Shown here: piece after piece, positions 22,511 through 33,640 of the stretch
Layout: the number at the start of each line of letters is the position of its first letter
Numbering within the stretch: position 1 is the first letter of the stretch
From: Benincasa hispida
Lineage: Eukaryota; Streptophyta; Magnoliopsida; Cucurbitales; Cucurbitaceae
Direction of reading: 5' to 3'
Assembly: GCF_009727055.1 (NCBI RefSeq)
Contig: NC_052359.1
Location: 26,013,058-26,077,057, forward strand
Length of the DNA stretch: 64,000 nt
Notes under the pieces: generated by a model
What the model was told of the DNA's origin: nothing
Seen by the model: the letters and a program-made list of their open reading frames with translations, nothing else
Database searches by the model: none
Translations under genes and position numbers: made by a program

Positions 22511-23305
22511 GCTGAAAAGAAAAACATATCCTTTTTAGTAAAAAACATTAATCTTTTAAATCCAATCAAGTTTAGCAAAAAATCTAATAATGTACCCTTC
22601 ATTATTATATTTTGCAACGAAATTTCAACGGTTTAGAATAACTTTCACCAAGGGGTGATCGACTATTCCTCCATTGAACCAAAACTATCTTGACCAGATA
22701 TTATCACCAAAATAACTCTTATTCCTATAGTAACTTAGTTATCGCTACTTTGGTCAAGAATTTACTAACACTTAGTAATTCTCGTAAGTACGACCCTCCA
22801 TTTTCAGACCTCAAAGATCAAAATCATTATGCTCCCGAAGTTGGAAAGACAAGAATGAAAACGGACCTGAGAGACCTTATCAATTTCTAGATTTCGCGGA
22901 GTTTTCGAATCCTATAATACAGCTCTTCGATTGGTAAGGTCGCTCCAGGGCAGACATGCAGGCGCATTATAGAAATCTCACGGTGCAACCTAATGGAAGA
23001 GACCGTAGGATGTGCTGACATACTTCCTTCTTCCACTTACTATGAACAACTTCCCTTATTCACCTTGGTATTGACTCATGCAAACACTCTCCGAATGGTG
23101 TCCGCTCCCAGGGCAGCCCAAAGCCAAGCATGAATCTCACGGTGTGAACTCTTAGGGACGCTAGAGCTAAAAGTACATTACTTCTCTCCAATTGAAGTTT
23201 TCTAGAAGGTTAGGGTATAAAATACTTAGTGATACATTTCGGCTAACTAAACATATCCTAACTCTAGGTGATTCATCAGAGTATAAAATACTTAGTGATA
23301 TGTTT
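22511..23305 (-). other. Untranslated leader of Copia B
   Basis: About 800 bases with no domain between gag and the 5' LTR. It resembles 49720-50622 in the leader of element C in order and wording (CACCGTGAGATT, GTTGTTCATAGTAAGTGG, GCGCCTGC). A short direct repeat (TAAAATACTTAGTGATA) occurs at about 23219 and 23284. A clean primer site next to the LTR was not recognised. Confidence 0.7.
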
Positions 23306-24385
23306 TGATGGAACGACCACATGCGCGGACAATGGATCTAAAGTACTCTAATTAGATTAATTATAAAGATAGGCATGCATGCAATAAAACAATTAAAAGG
23401 GGAAAAAATACAACCTTTGTAGTCTTTGAAAACCTTATCCAAATCAACTCCAATCTCCTCACAAATAGTTTGCAGACTACCACGAGAGTCTTCCTGACTA
23501 TTCTCTGGCCCTCGAACGAGATGGTGGGATCTGGTGAGTGACTAATTTGGATAGGAAGAAGCTAAAACTTTGAGAGAAAATTGCAAAGAGATTATCACAT
23601 AATCTCATCCAATTGAACTATGGCCATGAGTTCTTCAAAAAGATTAAACACTCCCTTTTAATGACCATTACATGCAAACATGGAACTTTGAGTTTGATGA
23701 GAATTTAACTCTAAAATAACCACTAACTCAAAGTAGGATTTAGTGGGATTTAATGGGACAAATGTCTTCAAATGAAGAAAACATTTAGCCATGCAAAAGT
23801 TGGCATTTTCCACTCACAAATATTGGATCTTTCCACTAACTTGGTCAAAAATTGACTATCAAAGTCCAAAGTCAACAAATTTGACATTTTGACTTTCAAA
23901 AGTCAAAAGTCAACAATTTGACTTCTACTACATTTTTTACCTAGTCAACAATTTGATTTTTAATACAATTTTGACTAATTCCATTTAATTTCAAAATTAA
24001 TTCTAACAATCAATTTTAAAATTAAATTAAAATTAAACAATTTAATTAATTTAATTGAATATTAAATCCAACACTTATCTCAATTTTTATGAATCCCTAT
24101 TCATAATCTTGATATTTAAATCTTATTTAAATATCTCCTATTTTTTCTCCTTCATGTTTAATTCACAATTAAACATTAGGTTTAATATATTGTATATATT
24201 TAACGCTTTGCTCCAAAAACCAAATTTGAACACTTCAAATTTGTTCGTCACACTATTCTAAGGTTTATTCAGATATAAGCTAGTAGAGGGACCTCATGGA
24301 CCTAAAGATCATGGGCTCCAATGATCCGTGATTAACTGGCTAAACTCTTTACCTAATTAACCACAATTCGTTAACATCAGGTCAC
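23306..24385 (-). repeat. Truncated 5' LTR of Copia B
   Basis: Starts on the plus strand TGATGGAACGACC, the counterpart of TGATAGAACACGG at 15327, and follows that LTR to about GTTAACATCAGGTCAC. The remainder (its U3 start) is gone; sequence of another LTR family follows. No coding sequence. Confidence 0.8.
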
Positions 24386-24662
24386 TTGGTAGTCTCGAGT
24401 TTACCATCGCCCGTAAATAACTATTTATGCAAATAATATTTATAAATAATCGAACTAACTATTTATATTGACTGGTAGTACAAGCAGCAAGTCTGGGGTC
24501 AAACCTCAAGGGAGTGTAGAAGATTAGTTCATCAAAAACTCGTTTTCAGTAAAAGAGATAAATAAGGGGTTTGGTGTGGATGGATAATTGAAATTGCATA
24601 AAATAAAGTGCAAGAAAATAAAAGATAGAAGTGCAATTAATCGAGATAACTTAGCTTAGAGG

Positions 24663-26693
24663 TGAAGGAAATCGAATAAGAGGATTTCCATGAGCAGCGA
24701 AAGGATCATTCCAAATTACAATCATATATGAACATTAAATTATAATCACAAACGAAAACAAATGGTTATGCGAAATACATAAATTACAACATGCTACACA
24801 AATGAACAAGGACAAGAGTAACACACTTTTGTAGACTCATCATAAAGCTCCTTCATCACGAATGCTTGACCAACAGGACCACTACACTGCACGAACACCG
24901 CGCACTCGAACTGAGCGATCGCCAAGGTCACGAACACCCAGAACAACATGAACGGCCTCCACGGAACCTCGATAGTGTCGAGTTGAGTATGAAACCACCA
25001 AGAAGGCTACCTTTTTATTCTCGGTGTGAGAATCCAAAGGGTGGGCTCTGTGTGGACTTGGTTTGAGGTAGAAAACCGGAGGAAACACAATCGTGTAAAT
25101 AAATGAGCAAGTGGGAAATGGACGAACCTATCGTATAGGTCGATGCCTAACCCTTTAGGAAAAGCTAAGCGATCGTCTAGCAAAAGCTATGCGATCGTTT
25201 AGCTCACCGCTTAGCTGAGTATCTATCGCCTACTAACACTTCACAATCGTTTAACTAACTCCAAGTTGTCACTTAGTAAATCTAATTTAGTTGACAACTT
25301 CCCGTGAGTATTTTTCGAGAGAGGAAATCTCAAATTCACAAATTTTTAAATCTTTTCTTAAATCTTACTAAAATTAGGAAAACATTTTTTCTTTTATCTC
25401 ACGGTTACCATGAAACCACCAATAAAATCCCACTCAATTGGTTATTAGAGAAAAAGAGATAATTATCCAATAATTAATATTATTATAAATATAAATTATA
25501 ACCAACTTATCATACTATATTTATAACCTATTCTTTTAATATTTCATCTCATGAAACATACAAACCATAGCTCTTTTTCTATTTCATGGCACTTAATGTA
25601 AATCTCCTTTACATTAATGCAATTGATGTATCTCATACACCATACCGATTATATCATATATAATCGAATTACCTCTTATCAATTTGAACATTTCAAATTA
25701 ACACCAAGAACTTATCCTCAACTTGAATCCATTGGGTTACCAAGGGGACCTTATGGATCTGTAGCTCAAAGCTCCAACGGTATGTGAATAACTGACTAAA
25801 CTCTTTAGTCATGGGATCCACCATCCGTTAACTGCTAAGCACTCCACTAAAGACCGACAGCTGATCTCTCCTTACCATAGATATATTATGTGTCCATCTT
25901 AACCAATCAACAGTGTGACAACCCTTCACAGATCGCTCATAAGTACAACTTGGCCAATAACTGTTATGCCCCTATAGTTACATTTAACTCCTTAAGTACC
26001 ACTAAATCCTTTAATGAACATAAGTCATAGTCATACTATGACCAAGTCTTCTTTTCCAAACAGAAGCTGTGGACACTATATTCAAGCCTCAGAGTGAATT
26101 CCATCTTGTATATTGAGTTCCCAACTCCAAAATCAGACAAGTCCCCAAAAAGGTAGACATGTTGAGTTGGCAATCTGGCCACTCTCACTTATACTAATCA
26201 AAGGACCACCCTCAAAGGCAAAGGTTCCCAAAACACTCAGGATTGAGGTCGTGTTACCTACAGTCATTTAGGTGAGATGAAAGTCTCTAGTATCAATGGC
26301 GTTATATACAAAGTCTAGTCATCTCGTGGTCTGGTGCAAACTCTTTTTATAGAACACCCCCGCTCGCATGTCTCACATTAATGATCAAGATCTACCATCT
26401 GTAGTAGTTTACAACACTTGCAAACCTCTACAAAGCAGGCTGCATCCGTAGTGTCACTAGGATCAGGTATCTCACCTTAATCCTTGTACTACATACCTAT
26501 TTAGGTTATCACTTAAGGCATGATCCACTTGTATATCACATATACATGCTTAAGTTTACATAAAATAACCATGGAGCTTTGTTTATTGGATATGAGTAAA
26601 TGCCATAATGAAATAGTAGTTATTTTTTCATAAAACAATGTGTATAATTACAAACAACGAGACTCCGGGAAAATTAGAACACCAATCCCGACA
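24663..26693 (-). mobile_element. Copia solo LTR with perfect target duplication
   Basis: A 2,031-bp LTR. On the minus strand it starts TGTCGGGATTGG at 26693. It is flanked by AGAGG on both sides (24658-24662 and 26694-26698). It shares the Copia LTR module that includes a TCCAATAAAC-type segment but is more diverged than the others. 25140-25260 carries a few GCGATCGTTTAG repeats. Short open frames at 24866-25088 have no domain. Confidence 0.87.
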
Positions 26694-26984
26694 AGAGGAA
26701 TGGATTTACCCAATGCAATTATTTACCCAATGCAGTTTCGATTATTGAACCAATTTATGACTTAAACTTCTTGCTTATGCTTAGCCCAATTGATTGGAAT
26801 CCCAACCAATGATCCTAATTATCTAACTAATCAAAATGCCAGAAAACGAATCTATTATATACAAATTAGAAAATCGCATTACGTTCTAAAGATTACACTA
26901 TGATGAGTGGTTAACTTCCTACGTCTAATTAAACAATCAATACAGTTTTTCTCTAGGTTGCTAGAAGCAGTCCTTTCTACCTAA

Positions 26985-29085
26985 TGATGATGGGAAATTA
27001 TAAGTAAAATTATTCAACAACTAAAATCCCTTGGATGCGGTTATACGATGCATGTTCCTAAGATATGCATTGATAATCATGTGTTGGACTGATAATGTGT
27101 TAACGAATGTATGCGATGATCATGCGTCCTGTCACAAGTTTTCTTGCGTTCACGCCAAGTATAACACGAACACACGTTTCTAGGGTGATCCAAGGTCGAA
27201 CACGAGGACTTGTAGCTGAGTGATTGTGGTAATGTGCATGCGGCGGTTAAATAAAAGAATGTTGGAGGGGTTGCTAAGTTAATCCTACTCCTACTCCTTA
27301 CTAACAGACAATGCAATGAGAATATGCATGGGAGGTAGAGACACGACAACTCTTGACATGAAATAAATGAATGGGAAAAATAGATAAAATGTGGAGATGA
27401 TTTCATTGCAACCCTTAAGAGTGACCACAAGGGCAACCTTAGTCAACGCAAGCCATGCAATCATGCTACACACACGTGAACCTAACTCTAGAATGTATGT
27501 GGTGTATCTGCGATATTGTCGAGAAGCCTATGCCTGCCTAGACCTCCATAACCAGATCACGAGCTCTCGCCGCATGAGCATGGCTGCCGCATAACCCCTT
27601 ATCCTACTTCCTGGACGCATGCAATATCCGTTCTGTAGGGTGCATACACTGTGACAGCAAACGGAGCTTATCCCTAAGTTCCCCATTCTTGCCTATGCAT
27701 TTCAATCCGCTCTCTCGAGTCTTAGATTTGGGTTTTAGACTACTCTCCCGAGTATGCCTAAATTTTGAATGAAGCGCTCATAGGACAAGGTAACCGTATG
27801 AACTCTACTGACTTAAGATTGCATCTATCTCTAGTGAACAATGCATACATTGCTTAATGCGACCAACCATTTACCCTCCCAGGCAGTTGGTTGTTGCTGA
27901 CTTTACTCATAGACAAGCAATGTGTTAGCCTATAGACAGGCATTGTCGTAGCTTCACACTAAGCAAATAAGGTTACTCACACACTCACGCAACGCAGCAT
28001 CCTCTCGGTGGGTTGCTACATGCTTCATATCCGTAATCCACATGACTAAGTATGCGATACCCAAGCAATCCCACTAAGTGTTGCAATGAAAGTAAAGATG
28101 CCGAGTAGAGAAGATGGAGATGGAATCGAAGGAACACAGAAATACATTGAAAAAAAAAATTGTATTAATTCTTTAATAAAAAATTTCATACAATACAATA
28201 TAAGAAAAGAAAGGGAAATGAAATGACCGGTTGGAAGCAAAGACTTGCTTCCAGCGGATGTGCGTCAAGGCTGTCGGCGGTGCCATGGATGGGCCAGAAG
28301 AGCTGACTTTCTCGAGATCTAGCTCCGGTTGAAGGCTCCGATCGTCACTCGGAATGAATGAAGGAGGTGAAGAACTCTCAAGAGTCTTCTCACGCTTTTT
28401 GTCTGGATCACAAGAATCCATCCTAGGCGAACCTCAGACAAAAACCTTGGATGACTTGAATTTCTACTCATCGGCTTCTATTTATAGAGCTGGATCGTCG
28501 ACAACATTAATGGACTTGCTTTGAGTCTGACATTCAGCGCGTTTAGTCCTTACTGAACCTCTGTCGCTAACGGCGTGGTAGGTGAAATGTCAACATCATC
28601 TTTTGATTTTCTCGAGGTTGATGCGTTGATGCATTCATCCACCAACCTTGCGTTGATCCCATTAGTATGCATTGTCGCGTAGCCGCAATCATTCAGTGAC
28701 CACATTCGCTTAATACCACAACTCTACACAATGATCGCAATCGCTTGACGAGCGCAATTACCATGCGATGGATGCATGCGACTGATTACCACAACATCCA
28801 TGCGTTGATCGAACGCGTTTTCCTTGCGATGGAGAGTTTCTCCACATCGGTCGTCTATGCAGTGGTCCGGTTTCCGCATTTGCGTCCATTTCGTGTATTA
28901 GCTACTAAAATAGAACATTGAACGCATAATAACGCATAATAATGGGTTAGCCAAGATTCATCATGTTGATCGACGCAAGCTCACTTTCTCGCGAATTCCT
29001 AGCATAATTGCCGCATATTCTGCTTAATAACCTTCATAATTCTAAGTATAAAGCCTAAGATGACATGCACTTCTGCATGTCATCA
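26985..29085 (-). mobile_element. Athila solo LTR with perfect target duplication
   Basis: A 2,101-bp LTR, TG at 26985 to CA at 29085, flanked by CCTAA on both sides (26980-26984 and 29086-29090). The U3 tip (29058-29085) is an inverted repeat with arms TGATGACATGCA and TGCATGTCATCT. A minus-strand TATA (CTCTATAAATAG) lies near 28475-28486. No coding sequence. Confidence 0.9.
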
Positions 29086-30002
29086 CCTAACTAACCTATT
29101 GCTTCCAATAAGATTGACCTATAAATATGTGTTAGATATTACAAGGTAATCAATCAACAATTAAAATCATGCCATTCATAAATATAAATTTGGATCAAAA
29201 CCCATAAATAAGTTTGTGTACATCATTACATTGAAATATCACAAAATTACATCGAGTTCCTCCGAATCCCTAAACTAAGAAACCAAAATCTTACTTTCCC
29301 ATGGAGGATGAGAAGCTACAATCCAGCATCTACTCGATAAATTACTAAAGATACTAAAAATTGAAGGAAAAAGAAGAAGGATGAAGTCTAACTCTAGCCT
29401 CCATTAATTTGGCATAATTTAACCTAGGGCCAAGGAGAAGTATATATAGAGATTGCAGCGTTGCTTAGAATAGTGTTGCAATGCTAATGCGGCTGAAAGG
29501 AAGCGTCAGGCAAGAAGTCCAATGCATGGCCAATGCTCACTTGCGTGCACACCTCATTGTTTGTTCGTCAATTGTTGCAGCGTCGCAACGCTCTAAAGAA
29601 GTGTTGCAATGTCGGTGCTTCTGTCTTTCAGTGTTGAAGTTCAAGCGTTGAGATGCATTGGAATGTTGGCGTCATTCAACTCTAGAGCGTCGTAACGCTT
29701 GGGGCAGCGTTGCAACGCTCCCCTGCACTCCAAGATATTGCCTTCAAGCGTTGACAAGCGTTAGGCTTAGCCAATTATGAGCGTCGTGATGCTCCGGTAG
29801 GGGCATTTTGGTCATTTTGATTCCTTTGAAGCCCAGATGCTCAAATTAACTCCAAATTGCTTCAAATTAACCTCATTCTTCACCAAACGATTAATTTTAC
29901 CTCTTGGTTGCTCGATACCTACAAAATAGGAAAATAAACGTGTAAAATTCAATAATGAGTCTAAATTAAGCTAAGAATAATAACTTTTTTTTAGAGCTAT
30001 CA

Positions 30003-30830
30003 CGTTGCAACGCTCTTAGTAGCGTTGCAACACTACAATCGTTCTATAAATAGGGAGTTTTGTTTACAGTAGTAAAAGTGTGAAGAAAAATACAAAGGGA
30101 GGATGATTTGGGCGATGATTGTGATGATTTATGGGCTATTTCTCACCAGACTCATCATTCTTCCATCTTCATTCATTGATTCTTTCATATTTATATGCAA
30201 GGCTAGGTAAATTGTTCCTTGGGTTTAGTTGTGTGTTTGGTTTTTTGGAGATTTCTTGTGAATTGTACCGAATTCTGTGAACTCATTGGTTTGATTTGGA
30301 TTATATTTAATGGAATTTTATTAAATTGATCTAACAAATTGATTGTATTAAATTCTTGTCTGCAAAATCTTCATGGCATTATGCATAATTGGTGATTTAG
30401 TTGCACAAACTAGGATTGCATGTGTCAGCTACGCATCTTTGTCCCAATTTAATCGAATTTAGCTAATTGGTCTATTAGTATTTTTAATAAGTTGTGGAGT
30501 TCACGTATTTGGTGTTATAAATTAGTATCTAATGATTGAAATTGGACATACATAATATTCCCAAGTTCCCTCGTGTTGTTTAATTCCATCCGATCGTGTA
30601 CTCACTATCCTTTGAACTTATTTTCTTTGCATATTACTTTTTAATTCTTTTTTTTTTTTACAAAACAAACCAAAACCCGCATGTCACATGAATTATTTAA
30701 TCAACCTAGCTAGTCAATAGTTTCCATATGGATTGAACCCCGTTCTTACTGCTTTTACTACAATTTTGGAATAAGTCTTAGGATTGATGATTATATTTCT
30801 TTTTCTAGGTTAGTGAATGTATGCGACAAC
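30003..30830 (+). repeat. Plus-strand fragment of a G-like LTR
   Basis: Starts CGTTGCAACGCTCTT and carries TCTATAAATAGGGAG (30044-30058), a good TATA box. Near 30725-30775 the wording (GATTGAACCCCGTTCTTACT) parallels the far end of G read on the minus strand. This looks like the promoter, R and U5 of a G-family LTR lying head to head with G. No genes. Confidence 0.5.
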
Positions 30831-31205
30831 GCTTTTATTTAATGTGACATATCGAAACACTCATAGGTTTAAATATTTGTTAGATGGGCTGAGTATTAAA
30901 TTTGAATGATAAAGAGATTGGAGGATCAACTTGGCACTTAAATATTATTGTTATGAGGGAGATTTGTAGAAAATGACAAGTAATTTAAGTGGGTTTTTAT
31001 TAGGGAAATTTGTGGAATTAATGGTCCAATGGAAAACATGTAATTAAGGGCTGATGACATTTCTAAAATTAAGTAAGTGAATCTTCTTCCTCTTTTAGGG
31101 CTCCATTGTGCAAGCCATGGGGATGGGAGAAATGGATCAGTCGCAAGACACCATCATAGAGAGAGAGCTCCAATTCGATCCGAGAGAGAGAGCGATAGGC
31201 GATTG
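30831..31205. other. Unassigned AT-rich DNA before Copia C
   Basis: About 375 bases without a recognisable domain. The last 110 bases (GGCTCCATTGTGCAAGCC onwards, rich in GAGAGA) continue at 61988 once Copia C is removed. A short frame of about 30 codons starts at 31120 and would close just after the junction; it has no known relative. Confidence 0.4.
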
Positions 31206-33062
31206 TGTTGGGTTTTATGTCCTAAAAACTCGCAGTTTGTAAAATAATAAACATTTTCTATTATCAATATACTTGTTATTGATCTTATAAATTGTATGGA
31301 AGTCTAAATTCAATAAACTAAGACCCATGACTATTGTATGACTACTTGAACTTTATGTGGAGACATAAGAGTAGATCACGTTCAAGTAAATAGTCAAAAT
31401 GATCTATGGTGCATGAATGAGGTTGGGTACCTTATTCTGGTAACACAATTGGATGCGGCCTACTCTGTAGTTGTTACAAAGAGTTGTAAAGTGCTACATA
31501 CGATGTGATTCTAATTCGTACATGTTATGACATGAGAAGTGGGGGCATCCTATGCAATGAGTTTGCATATGATCAAGACCACGAAATAAGTCACTCTTAC
31601 TTTATAACGTTGTTTACTATTTAAGACTGACTATTTCACCTAGATGACCTAGGTAGCTCAATCTTAATCATGAGTTTACTATGAACTCCTATTTATTCAG
31701 GATTGCCCTTAGATTTGCATAGTTGAGGGTTGGCTCAACAGCGTCGGCTTAATAAGACTCCCATCTCAGGAGTAAGCCCTGATAGATAGCTGGGGACATA
31801 GGGTGCAAGACGGAGTTCACACCTACCTGATTTAGGGATAAGAGAAAGGTTGTTCTCTTAAGTACTGAATTCATCTTGAACAAGGGGCCCCACCCTCTCA
31901 CTGGGCTGAGAAAGTTTGGTTTAGTGATTGGATCACAAACTAGATGTTCATTAAAGGATCAGTAGGGACTTGAGGAATAAGCCGTAATCTCAGGGGTAAA
32001 ACAGATATTTGACCCAACCATTATTACGAACAACATGTGAAGGGTCGACTTACTGATTATGGTTAAATCATGTGAACATAATATATCTACAGTGAGGGGA
32101 GTGCAATTATGGTATTTAGTTGAGTGACACATTAGTTAACGAATGGAGATTAATTTGGTTTAATGAGTTTAGCCAATTAATCTCAGATCGTTGGAGCCCA
32201 TAATCTGTAGGTCCGCGAGGTCCCCTTACTAGCTCGTAACGGACTAGCTCTAGAATAGTGTGATAAGTTAATTTGAAATGTTCAAATTAAGGGAATTAGT
32301 AATTATTTGAAATATAATTATATATTTAATTTTAGAATTAAATGGGATAGGAGAATTTATATATTTAAATATGATTTAAATATATAAAGATATGTGTTAA
32401 AATTAATTTAATATTTGATATTAAATTAATTAAATTTTATTTAATAATTAATTTATGAAATTAATTAATTTTTTCATTTTTTAAAATCAAAATAGATTTT
32501 ATAAAATCAAATTTTGATTTTTAGATAAAATTGGAAAAGTAAAAACCAAAAACACACAAAATGGAAAAAAAGGTTTTTCCATTATCCATCACAAAGTAGC
32601 TCACTCAAATGGCATTATCATTGCCTTGTCTTCTCCAAGCATGAGCTGCAACTCATGCAACTCTTCTCTTTGCATGTTGATTTGCAATATAATGAAGAGA
32701 TTGGAGTGAAAATTGGGCATGCAATATATGGAGATTTTGAGAGAAAATTTAGTTTGAAGAAAGAGTTCTACAGTTGATCTTTTGCAGTGAGCTTTTCTTC
32801 TTCTACTCTTGATTCAAGCTTGTTTTGAGTCCCAAAACTCAATCTAGAGCACCAAGAGAATAGTGGGAAAGATCTTTAGGTGGTCTACAACAAGATTTGG
32901 AGAAGATAGCAACTGGTGAAGGAGCTTTGAAGAAGTTTTACAAGAGGTATGTCTTGAAACTCACTCTTTTTTACAAAAGCATGCTTTATATTTTGCCAAA
33001 ATTAGTGAATTTGAGTACTTAGAAGATCCTTGTGCTTCCACTGCTGTTGATACAATCCTTCA
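31206..33062 (+). repeat. 5' LTR of Copia C
   Basis: A 1,857-bp LTR, TGTTGGGTTTTATG to AATCCTTCA. It aligns along its full length with 60118-61982; both share, for example, the AATGGAAAAA block and the end GTTGATACAATCCTTCA. No genes. Confidence 0.92.
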
Positions 33063-33064
33063 AT

Positions 33065-33076
33065 TGGTATCAGGGC
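33065..33076 (+). promoter_or_regulatory. Primer-binding site of Copia C
   Basis: TGGTATCAGGGC, three bases after the LTR. It differs by one base from the initiator tRNA-Met site TGGTATCAGAGC, so the primer site is decayed or variant. Confidence 0.8.
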
Positions 33077-33540
33077 ATCAAATAAACATTCGATTCGGTT
33101 TAATTTTGGTTTGGTGGGTGTTTTATATGAGAAGTATGAAATTGATTCACCGATATGGTTTTCTGAGTTTTGGCTGTTTAATTCTCTTTAATTTCTCATT
33201 TAAATTTATAATTGGCTCTTGCTTGATGAGCTTTAATGTGTTCTCAAGAGTCTGTAATTTATTTGGAGTCATTAGATGTGAAACACGGATTTCCATTATT
33301 CCTACTTAAGTAGGTGGTTAAGGAAATTAACTAAGTAAAAGTTAAATCCTATGTTGAAGTGAAGGAAAATTTCTAGGTGTTGAATATATTATCTTTGAGT
33401 AGTTTTGAGTTAAGCTTAAATTAATGAAAAATTGACTAAGCATTGGACTAGGCATTGCCATGCGTTGGCCATAAGATCTTGGAGAGATTATTTGGGCCAA
33501 GGGAGAAGTTGAAGTGGGAGTGACGCATGCCTTGGAGGTT

Positions 33541-33640
33541 AGACCAACGCATTAGGTTGGTTGGATTCTTTGGATGCGTTGGATGCATTGGATGCGTTGG
33601 ATGATGGATGCGTTGGATGCGTTAGATGATGGATGCGTTG
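33541..33640. repeat. GATGCGTTGG tandem repeat
   Basis: Around eight copies of a 10-base unit GATGCGTTGG with GATGATG interruptions. The partner in the 3' LTR of E2 is at 47225-47320. E1 sequence takes over at its right end. Confidence 0.85.

Larger units (their letters stand above)
15327..24385 (-). mobile_element. Ty1/Copia retrotransposon B (minus)
   Basis: The order on the minus strand is 5' LTR (23306 to about 24385, truncated), leader, gag fragment, protease, gag-pre-integrase, integrase, reverse transcriptase, RNase H, polypurine tract, 3' LTR (15327-17240). Integrase before RT marks it as Copia. An Athila solo LTR (18948-20813) splits the RT. The 5' LTR is cut near 24385 by the next element, so its target duplication cannot be tested. 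Confidence 0.9.
24386..30002 (-). mobile_element. LTR of an unassigned family (G), split by two solo LTRs
   Basis: Three pieces (about 24386-24657, 26699-26979, 29091-30002) join into roughly 1.46 kb when two insertions are removed. The minus-strand start is TGATAGCTCT at 30002. A minus-strand TATA (TCTATATATAC) lies near 29445, and 29450-29760 is rich in GCGTTGCAACGCT-like words. A Tat-type Ty3 origin is possible but not shown. The left border is uncertain by about 10 bases. No genes. Confidence 0.6.

Noticed and set aside
31120..31205. A host protein-coding exon of about 30 codons
   Set aside because: Too short and without any recognisable relative; kept only as an open question about the insertion site.
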